Source: Desulfobacterales bacterium (lineage in GTDB: Bacteria > Desulfobacterota > Desulfobacteria > Desulfobacterales > UBA5852). Taken from it: DNA of 57,250 nucleotides. The notes under the pieces are model-generated. The model ran no database searches, was not told where the DNA came from, and saw only the letters and a list, made by a program, of their open reading frames with translations. The position numbers and the translations under genes were made by a program. Location: positions 1 through 57,250 of the forward strand of contig JASJBQ010000001.1 in assembly GCA_030066455.1 (NCBI GenBank), in the 5' to 3' direction. This document shows positions 42,918 through 49,348 of this stretch, piece after piece. How positions within the stretch are numbered: position 1 is the first letter of the stretch; every line of letters starts with the position of its first letter.

Positions 42918-43324
42918 AACGTTACCATCAAACATTGTATGGATGGCTTGTCACCACGCTTGTCATGGCGGGTCTGGTGATTCCGTCCGCCATCGCCGGC
43001 GTGAGCCTGATGACCAAAGAGGAGCTCAAAGCCATGCTGGACGATCCCGACCTCATGGTTCTGGATGTCCGCGCAGGCAAGGACTGGAAATCATCGGAGT
43101 TCAAAATAAAGGGCGCCACTCACGTAACCTCCGATGCCTACGGCGATTGGGCGGCGACTTACCCCAAGAGCAAGAAATATGTTCTTTACTGCGCCTGACC
43201 GAATGAAGGCACCAGTGCCGGTCTGGCACGCAAAATGAAAAATGACGGCTTCAATCAGGTCTATGCCCTCAAGGGGGGCTGGCGCGAATGGTTCCGCGCC
43301 CAATATCCTGTCGAATCCAGGTAG
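42914..43324 (+). CDS. Exported rhodanese-like protein with in-frame UGA at the catalytic residue (selenoprotein)
   Basis: 136 residues if TGA 43196-43198 (codon 95) is selenocysteine. AAGGAG precedes the start. The N-terminus is a signal peptide (LVTTLVMAGLVIPSAIA). The single rhodanese domain has LMVLDVRAGKDW, then KYVLYCAUPNEGTSAGLA, and after the UGA DGFNQVYALKGGWREWF. In Cys homologues this loop reads CACPNE-TS and the second Cys is catalytic; here it is the UGA, and all conserved parts continue in frame to TAG 43322-43324. The protein would transfer sulfur or selenium, or act as a redox enzyme, in the periplasm. A SECIS-like hairpin follows (43215-43229). Without recoding, the protein would end just before its active site. 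Confidence 0.88.
43215..43229 (+). promoter_or_regulatory. Bacterial SECIS-like hairpin in the rhodanese gene
   Basis: A 5-base stem, GTGCC and GGCAC, closes the loop GGTCT; the loop starts 21 nt after the UGA. A GGU in the apical loop at this distance is the classic feature of E. coli-type SECIS elements recognised by SelB. Confidence 0.75.
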
Positions 43325-43631
43325 TTCCGCACGGTATCAAACCGCGCGCATTCACTTGCCGCCCGACAGCGGTTGGGGCTGACACTGCCCTTTGACGCGG
43401 CAGACCGACCGCCGTCAGGCAGCGGGGATCCGTTTTTTCCCCTGATTCGCTCGACGCCTCGACCGCACACCATACGCGGTCGTATCGACCCTCGCCATCA
43501 GCGGCCTCAACTTCCACCGCCTGCGCTCATCATGAGCCCATCTAAGGCGCACAGGACCGCCGGGATTGCATGCAACGCCTTTAGACCGGCATGACGGCCC
43601 TGACCCGGGAAGGGAACTTACCCTCGTGGGC
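43325..43631. other. Intergenic region, nothing recognised
   Basis: No convincing gene on either strand. GATCCGTTTTTTCCCC at about 43426-43441 contains a T-run, but the stem before it is poor. Confidence 0.4.
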
Positions 43632-43823
43632 ATGAATCTTGTGGCCGGGCTGTGGGGGTTGGCGGAGGCGACCCTGTCCTTCATCGTTCCGGACGTCTGG
43701 CTCAGTTTAGCCAGCCGGCGGTGTCTGAAAACCGGTCTGCAGGCCTGCCTGTGGGCTCTGGCCAGCGCGCTGGCGGGCGGAGTGCTGGTCTATGCCTGCT
43801 ATTTGGCGGTGATGCCCGGTTAG
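43632..43823 (+). pseudogene. N-terminal fragment of a YqaA/VTT-like membrane protein
   Basis: 63 residues from ATG 43632: LWGLAEATLSFIVPDVWLSL followed by LQACLWALASALAGGVLVYACY. This is the characteristic N-terminus of deltaproteobacterial YqaA/VTT membrane proteins, which go on for over 100 further residues. Here the frame ends at TAG just inside the 3' end of the convergent tatD gene (four-base overlap), so the remaining helices are gone. No good ribosome-binding site. A remnant is likely; a functional one-and-a-half-helix protein is less likely. Confidence 0.5.
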
Positions 43824-44572
43824 AAGTCATACAGGGCTTGGGTGTTGGCCGCCACGGCCGCTCGGACGGCCGCAGGCGTCAGGGCCTTGATTTCCGCGAT
43901 GGCGTCGATGGCCACCATCAGGTTGGCGGGCTCGTTACGGATGCCGGGATCGGGCCCCAGCACCGGGCTGTCGGTTTCCACCAGCAGCGATGAAAGGGGC
44001 AGGTGGCGCAGCAGTTTCTGTTTTTGACGCGAGCGCACCACCGAGGGGGGAATGGAAAAATAATAACCGGCTTCAAGGGCCGGGCGGGCCGCCGTAATTT
44101 TGCCGTCGAAGGCATGCATCTGCACGCGCCGGGCACCGCGGGAGAGCAGCAGTTCCACTGCATGGCGCCCGGCCGAACGCGAGTGGACGTTCAGGGGCAG
44201 ATCCAGTTCCAGCGCCAGATCGACGAAGCCCGCGAAGATCGCTTCTTGAACCGCGCGTTCTTCACGGTTTTTAACGACCCAGAAGTCGAGCCCCACTTCA
44301 CCCACGGCCGCGAGCGTGCTGCGGTGGGCTCGGATGAAATCCATCATGGCCGCGGCCGCGGCCCGGTCCAAATGGGTGGGATAAAGACCGGCTGCGGGCT
44401 TCAGGATCGGGTAGGCCCCGGCCAGGGCAAGGTTCTTTCGGGCATCCGCGAGGTCTTCGCCCACCGCCACCACGGCACCGATGCCGGCCGCCGCCGCCCG
44501 CGCCAGCACGGCCTCGCGATCCGCATCAAAGGTCGCATCGCAGATGTGGGTGTGGGTATCCGTTAAAAGCAT
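43820..44572 (-). CDS. tatD: TatD-family metal-dependent hydrolase
   Basis: 250 residues from ATG 44572; in-frame ATG codons at 44593 and 44647 are less like the family start. TatD proteins are TIM-barrel deoxyribonucleases/hydrolases with a binuclear metal site. LTDTHTHICDATFDADRE holds the first HxH, GEVGLDFW the bridging Glu, NVHSRSAGRHAVELL the third His, VQMHAFDG the fourth and LVETDSPVLGPDPGIRNEP the Asp. The NVHSR segment (Arg-Ser) differs slightly from bacterial TatD (HxR) and recalls archaeal-like members. The gene is not in an operon. Confidence 0.88.
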   Translation of the reverse strand: MLLTDTHTHICDATFDADREAVLARAAAAGIGAVVAVGEDLADARKNLALAGAYPILKPAAGLYPTHLDRAAAAAMMDFIRAHRSTLAAVGEVGLDFWVVKNREERAVQEAIFAGFVDLALELDLPLNVHSRSAGRHAVELLLSRGARRVQMHAFDGKITAARPALEAGYYFSIPPSVVRSRQKQKLLRHLPLSSLLVETDSPVLGPDPGIRNEPANLMVAIDAIAEIKALTPAAVRAAVAANTQALYDF

Positions 44573-44855
44573 CGGTTTCAATGCCAAGCCCATCCTTTCT
44601 GCATGCCGAGGGTCCTCGCGTGACGCCCCAACCCCCGTCGGTGCCATTATTCGAGACCGGCGAGGTCAGACGTATTCTGGATGTCGATACGGATCCCCAT
44701 CCCTCACACGGCAGACGGGAATGGTCTTGGCTGTCGCCGAATCGGCCGCAACATCCACACCACTGTCATTTGCGCTCCAAGACCGCCGGGGCCGGCGTCC
44801 GAAGCGGCACGTGCTGGTGATTATCCACCCCGGCCGGGCGCTGAGGCCGGCAATT

Positions 44856-45638
44856 TCAGCGCTTCCGCGCATAGCCCACATAGGTCATGGCCAGATTGGT
44901 GTTGATTCTCAGGCCCAGACGGCGGCCCAACTCGGCCCAGCCAATTCGCCCCCGGGCCCGCCGGCGCAGATTCAGATAGTGCGCAATGAAATTGGGCCCC
45001 GGTCCCAGACCCTTGAGATCCTGGTTGACCAAGCCGTGAGCCGCCAGCATGGCGATCAACTCAGGGGGCCTGATAAACATGGACCACAGATGAATGCCGG
45101 GTTCGAGAAAGGCCGTGGGCTTCCACTCCTGCATGATCTTGATCATGACCAGGCGGCTGATAAAGGTGCGGTTGATGGTGTCGTAAAAGAACAAACCGCC
45201 CGGTTTCAGCACCCGGGCAACTTCGGCGATGATCAGGGCGGGAGCGGCCACGTGCTCCAACACATCACAGCAGCAGACGCAATCGAACCGCGCCGATGCG
45301 AAGGGCAGCGCCTCCCCCCGCCCTTCCAGATAATCGATAGCCAGCCCGGACTGCCGGGCATGATCGCGGGCGGTGCCGATGGTGGCCGGCGAAGGGTCGA
45401 TGCCGGTTACCGCAAGTCCTGACCGGGCCAGTTCCTCGGACAGGTAGCCTCCGCCGCAGCCCACGTCCAGCAGTGAGAGGTTTGTCGGTCCGGCCGGGCA
45501 CCGGCCCGCCAGGATCGACTGGATATAACCGAACTTGATCGGATTGCTCAGGTACCGGAGCGAAATCAGCGAGCCGTCTTCATTCTCGTCCCACCAGGCA
45601 TGCCCCTTGCGTTCATAGACCGCGTTGTTGATCTCCAA
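44856..45638 (-). CDS. UbiG-like SAM-dependent methyltransferase
   Basis: 260 residues from TTG 45638, placed five bases after AAAGGAGG; a longer frame to about 46007 has no coding look. EINNAVYERKGHAWWDENEDG is the UbiG-type start, followed by motif I LLDVGCGGGYLSEELA, motif II FDCVCCCDVLEHVAAPALII, motif III LKPGGLFFYDTINRT. UbiG makes two O-methylations in ubiquinone synthesis. Sulfate reducers use menaquinone, so this is probably a methyltransferase with another, unknown small-molecule substrate. It is divergent from the ADP-ribosylglycohydrolase gene. Confidence 0.78.
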   Translation of the reverse strand: MEINNAVYERKGHAWWDENEDGSLISLRYLSNPIKFGYIQSILAGRCPAGPTNLSLLDVGCGGGYLSEELARSGLAVTGIDPSPATIGTARDHARQSGLAIDYLEGRGEALPFASARFDCVCCCDVLEHVAAPALIIAEVARVLKPGGLFFYDTINRTFISRLVMIKIMQEWKPTAFLEPGIHLWSMFIRPPELIAMLAAHGLVNQDLKGLGPGPNFIAHYLNLRRRARGRIGWAELGRRLGLRINTNLAMTYVGYARKR

Positions 45639-45842
45639 GGCCACCTCCTTTACGGCCGGGAAAGAGACGTCCGGCACGCGCGCGCCAATGCCGTCCGGAG
45701 CCGGTGCGGCCGTTTTGGAAACCGGAGGCCATCGGTCACGGGGGGAGTCGATCCGCGATACAATAACATCGACAAACACGTCCGTGTGTCGCATACAATA
45801 CGCTGCCATCAAACGGACCATCGACCTCAAGGAGAAAGGCCC

Positions 45843-46655
45843 ATGGTGGGTGCCATCGCCGGTGACATCATCGGCTCCGTCTATGAAGCCGCCCCGATCA
45901 AAAGCACCGCTTTCCCCCTGTTCACGGCCCGGTCCTGCTTTACCGACGACACGGTGCTGACCGTGGCCACGGCCGGGGCTATTCTCCAGAAGGCCGACTA
46001 CGCGCACGCCTACCGCCAGCTGGCCAGGGCCTACCCGGCCAGCGGTTTCGGGGCCGCGTTCGCCCGCTGGTTCCAGGCCGCCAAGGCACCGCCCTACCAG
46101 AGCTGGGGCAACGGGGCGGCCATGCGCGTCAGCCCGGTGGGCTGGGCTTTCAAAGACGAAGCGCGCGTTTTAAAGGAAGCAGAGCGAAGCGCCGCTGTCA
46201 CGCACGATCACCCCGAGGGGATTCGCGGCGCCCAGGCCACGGCGCTCGCCATCTGGCTGGCGCGGCAGGGAAGGGCCAAGGCGGAGATTCGGGACGTCCT
46301 CGGGTCCCGCTTCGGCTACGACCTGAAGCGATCCGTGGCGGCCATTCGGCCGCATTACCGCTTTGAGGTCGCCTGCCAGTGGAGCGTGCCGGAAGCCATC
46401 ATCTGCTTTCTGGAGGCCACCGATTATGAAAGCGCGGTGCGCAATGCCGTTTCCATGGGCGGCGACAGCGACACCCAGGCCTGCATCGCCGGCAGTATTG
46501 CCGAGGCCTATTATGGACCGCTTCCGACAGCGGTTCAAACCGAGGTCGCCGAACGGATCCCGCCAGCGTTTGAGGGCGTCATCATTCGTTTTACGCACAA
46601 ATATATGCCCGGCCATTGGCCCCGACAACGCCATGAACCGGGGCCGGCCGATTGA
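45843..46655 (+). CDS. ADP-ribosylglycohydrolase family protein
   Basis: 270 residues from ATG 45843 after AAGGAG. GAIAGDIIGSVYE at the N-terminus, SCFTDDTVLTVA, then AVSMGGDSDTQACIAGSIAEA are the metal-binding motifs of DraG-like ADP-ribosylhydrolases (ARH fold), including TDDT and GGDSDT. Such enzymes remove ADP-ribose from arginine or other residues, or from small molecules. DraG itself reactivates nitrogenase reductase; no nitrogenase gene or DraT is in the window, so the substrate is unknown. It is followed by the quinone oxidoreductase gene 66 bases on. Confidence 0.88.
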   Translation: MVGAIAGDIIGSVYEAAPIKSTAFPLFTARSCFTDDTVLTVATAGAILQKADYAHAYRQLARAYPASGFGAAFARWFQAAKAPPYQSWGNGAAMRVSPVGWAFKDEARVLKEAERSAAVTHDHPEGIRGAQATALAIWLARQGRAKAEIRDVLGSRFGYDLKRSVAAIRPHYRFEVACQWSVPEAIICFLEATDYESAVRNAVSMGGDSDTQACIAGSIAEAYYGPLPTAVQTEVAERIPPAFEGVIIRFTHKYMPGHWPRQRHEPGPAD

Positions 46656-46721
46656 CAGGCTAAAGCCAGACCTTAGGGTTTCACAGCCATTCAGGAATCC
46701 TACAACTGTCGGGAGGCCGCC

Positions 46722-47711
46722 ATGACCAGAATCGTGCGTTTTCATTCCACCGGGGATGCCGATGTCCTGCAACTGGAGCAAGTGCCCTTGGCGGCACCCG
46801 GAGAGGGTGAGGTCCGCCTGAAGGTCGAAGCCATCGGCCTCAACCGCGCCGAGATTCTCTTTCGCCAGGGGCTGTATCTGGAAAGCCCTAACCCGCCGTC
46901 GCGCATCGGCTATGAAGCCGCCGGTGTCGTCGATGCCGTCGGCCCCGGGGTGGACCGTGTCAAGATCGGGGACCGTGTGAGCACCATCCCCTCGTTTGCC
47001 ATGGGAACCCACGGTGTCTACGGTGAAAGCGCCATCGTGCCGGCGCATGCCGCCGCCGCCTACCCCGATAATTTATCCGCCGTCGAGGGGGCCGCCATTT
47101 GGATGCAATATCTCACGGCATACGGTGCCCTGATCGCCATCGCCGGAATGACCCCGCGCCAGACCGTGTTGATCACTGCGGCCAGCAGCAGTGTGGGATT
47201 GGCCGCCATTCAGATCGTCAAGAAAATCGGGGCCCGGGCGGTGGCCACCACACGCGGTCCGTCCAAGAAGTCTTTTCTGCTGGAAGCGGGCGCCGATCAT
47301 GTCATCGTGACGGATGAGGAGGATCTGGCCATGCGAACCCGGGAGCTGACCGGCGGAAGCGGGGCGGATATCATCTTCGATCCGGTGGCCGGCCCTTTCC
47401 TGGAAAAGCTGGCGCAAGCCGCCGCCCCCGGTGCGTTCATCTTCGCGTACGGGGCGCTATCCCTGGCACCGACCCCCTACCCTCTATTCGACGCCATCGG
47501 CAAGGGCCTGACCATTCGGGGCTACAACCTGTCTGAAATCGTCAGGCAACCGGACACGCTGGCCGCCGGGAAACAATTTGTGCGTGAAGGCCTGACGTCC
47601 GGCGAACTCAAACCCGTGATCGACAGCACCTTTTCCCTGGATGAAATCGAAGCCGCCCATCGCCACATGGAGGCCAACCAGCAGCAGGGCAAAATCGTCG
47701 TCACGGTCTGA
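46722..47711 (+). CDS. Zinc-free medium-chain dehydrogenase, quinone oxidoreductase type
   Basis: 329 residues, GGGAGG upstream. GLNRAEILFRQGLYLESP, RIGYEAAGVVDAVGPGVDR and VLITAASSSVGLAAIQIVKKIGA with ITDEED are the GroES-like and Rossmann parts of the MDR family. The zinc ligands of alcohol dehydrogenases are missing, which points to the NADPH:quinone reductase (QOR/zeta-crystallin) branch. The C-terminus HRHMEANQQQGKIVVTV is typical. It may share a transcript with the ADP-ribosylglycohydrolase gene. Confidence 0.88.
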   Translation: MTRIVRFHSTGDADVLQLEQVPLAAPGEGEVRLKVEAIGLNRAEILFRQGLYLESPNPPSRIGYEAAGVVDAVGPGVDRVKIGDRVSTIPSFAMGTHGVYGESAIVPAHAAAAYPDNLSAVEGAAIWMQYLTAYGALIAIAGMTPRQTVLITAASSSVGLAAIQIVKKIGARAVATTRGPSKKSFLLEAGADHVIVTDEEDLAMRTRELTGGSGADIIFDPVAGPFLEKLAQAAAPGAFIFAYGALSLAPTPYPLFDAIGKGLTIRGYNLSEIVRQPDTLAAGKQFVREGLTSGELKPVIDSTFSLDEIEAAHRHMEANQQQGKIVVTV

Positions 47712-48041
47712 GACGACACGCCGCACCGGATCCGTTCCGCTTTTGCCGCCAACCTGCAGCAACACCTGACGGTGCGCGTTTCACCGCCCTTTTGGCCCAA
47801 GGCTGCCGGGGCCTGGGGCCCAGCCCAGGCGACCGTCCCGGGCCTTCGAAAAGCGGCACCAGCGGGCAATTCGACGTGAGATCGCTATGGCCGGGAAAAA
47901 AAATACCACAGGCTGCTTCGGAAGCATCGGTGCCGAGGGCGGCGGGTGGATCGTTTTACAGATGCGGTCGATTGGGGAATGCCGACCCAGGGCCGGCCCA
48001 AACTGAAAAGCCTTGGGCGTGGTCGCCGTGTCAACGACCCG
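47712..48041. other. Intergenic region, nothing recognised
   Basis: Between the rightward quinone oxidoreductase and the leftward small basic protein. No gene-like frame on the minus strand. A rightward frame (47792-48226) is an accident of high GC. Confidence 0.4.
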
Positions 48042-48209
48042 TCAGGGGCTGGATCGAGGTTCGGCCGCGCGCTTGGATGGGCGTGGATTTTTTTTGCGGC
48101 GACGCTCTTTTCCTGAGCGGCGCTCGGGGATGTGTGCGGCGTAGGAAAACTGCCGTCGATCCGTGCCCGATCGTCGCTCTTTTCGGCCGTGCGGGTGCTG
48201 GGTCGTCAT
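48042..48209 (-). CDS. Short basic ERRSGxDRR protein
   Basis: 55 residues from ATG 48209. Two copies of the motif are visible, KERRSGTDRRQFSY and PERRSGKERRRKKN, in a very basic sequence ending KRAAEPRSSP. The start has only a weak GGTG. It has the same motif as the proteins at 36791-36976 and 39038-39538, all three on the minus strand, which argues that these are related functional modules and not chance frames. Function unknown. Confidence 0.5.
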   Translation of the reverse strand: MTTQHPHGRKERRSGTDRRQFSYAAHIPERRSGKERRRKKNPRPSKRAAEPRSSP

Positions 48210-49144
48210 TGAAGACACCGCAATGAAGGTTTCTCGATTGCCGCAATACCGTAATGGCAACAATGCCCTTAAGAATCAATCTGATATGAGTGGTTCAGGC
48301 CAGTATCCTCAAAGCCTACCTCAGGCGACGTATCGGACCAAACCAATGGATGCCATCAGATCCACCCGGGCGGGCGCCATCTGCATCGCTGGCATGGCTT
48401 TCGCCGTGCGTTAAGCCCGCAATCCGGTCTTCCGCCCGATTTGGAATCGCCATAACTCCTGCTCAAATAGCAAAAGAAGTGCCACGGCAAAAGTCTATGT
48501 CCACCGATCGAGACAAGCATTTGAAACGACGAATATTTTAAGTCATTTTGTTTCAAGGCGGGATTTCGCCGGCGACCTTCAGATGGCGCAAACGCCGTGG
48601 CTATAGGCAAATGATTACAACCTTTTTGAGCAATCGATTTCATACGCTGCGGGTGCCTCGCCATTCTTGCTGCACGGCGTGGATGCTATGACGCGACCGG
48701 AAGACGGCATTGTCATCGGCAGGGTTCCTGCCTCGGATGGCGGCCGATCAGGCCCAGATGGATGGATCGATTGGCGCCGGATGTCAAGCAGCTGGCAGGT
48801 CGTGCCAAGACTTTTATCCCCGATCCGATTAATTCCTGCAGCCTTTTGGAGAGAATGACAGGTGCGCTCGAGACGCGCCCATCGAAAAGAAAGTGATCGC
48901 TATTCTACGGAATAGACGAACGCGCCCGGTTTTAAAAAGCACGACAACGGCGCGTCGCCGGGAAGCATATTTAAAATGCGGGTTTTGGCGGGCAATGGGA
49001 TGAAAGACGCCGCCCTGGTCGACACAGAAGGCCGTAAGGGACGCATGGTGCCGGGGGGCGGATTGAAGGCGCTGCGGTTGTGAGGCCCAACCGGGTGCGG
49101 CCCGCTGCAAGTGCGGAATGCCCGCCGGCAAACAGCAACCCCAT
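48210..49144. other. Gene-poor stretch of about 930 bases
   Basis: No frame with a plausible start, codon pattern or family resemblance on either strand; the base composition is lower in GC than the flanks (for example the AT-rich part at 48465-48560). It may contain decayed sequence or a non-coding RNA. It ends at the terminator of the tRNA gene. Confidence 0.4.
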
Positions 49145-49170
49145 AAAAAACCCCCTGCAATCACAGGGGG
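49145..49170 (-). terminator. Rho-independent terminator after tRNA-Met
   Basis: On the minus strand CCCCCTG, six-base loop, CAGGGGG (49170-49151) is followed by TTTTTT (49150-49145). A strong intrinsic terminator 13 bases after the tRNA 3' end. Confidence 0.9.
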
Positions 49171-49182
49171 AAATATTGGCTT

Positions 49183-49259
49183 TGGTGGCGATGCAGGGAA
49201 TTGAACCCCGGACACTGCGGATATGAGCCGCATGCTCTGACCAACTGAGCTACATCGCC
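49183..49259 (-). tRNA. tRNA-Met(CAU), elongator type, CCA encoded
   Basis: A full cloverleaf: acceptor GGCGATG/CATCGCC, D-stem GCTC/GAGC, anticodon stem TGCGG/CCGCA with loop CTCATAT (anticodon CAT), T-arm CGGGG-TTCAATT-CCCTG, then discriminator A and encoded CCA. The paired G1-C72 excludes the initiator. With CAT, the Ile2 (lysidine) type cannot be fully excluded, but the anticodon stem and D-arm fit elongator Met. Confidence 0.93.
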
Positions 49260-49348
49260 ACGGTATGATCGCTGGCAGGCCAGGATGTGCCCTGCCAAAC
49301 CGAAACTGGCTAATTACCAGCTTCGCCTTGACCCGTCAAGCTGAAAAT

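Noticed and set aside
43196..43198. Interpretation of the rhodanese as a truncated protein ending before its active site
   Set aside because: Same argument: UGA at the catalytic residue, conserved downstream frame and a GGU-loop hairpin at 21 nt.
48829..49233. Short leftward frames before the tRNA gene (for example 48900-49160)
   Set aside because: No ribosome-binding site, unusual composition and one runs through the tRNA; treated as non-coding.
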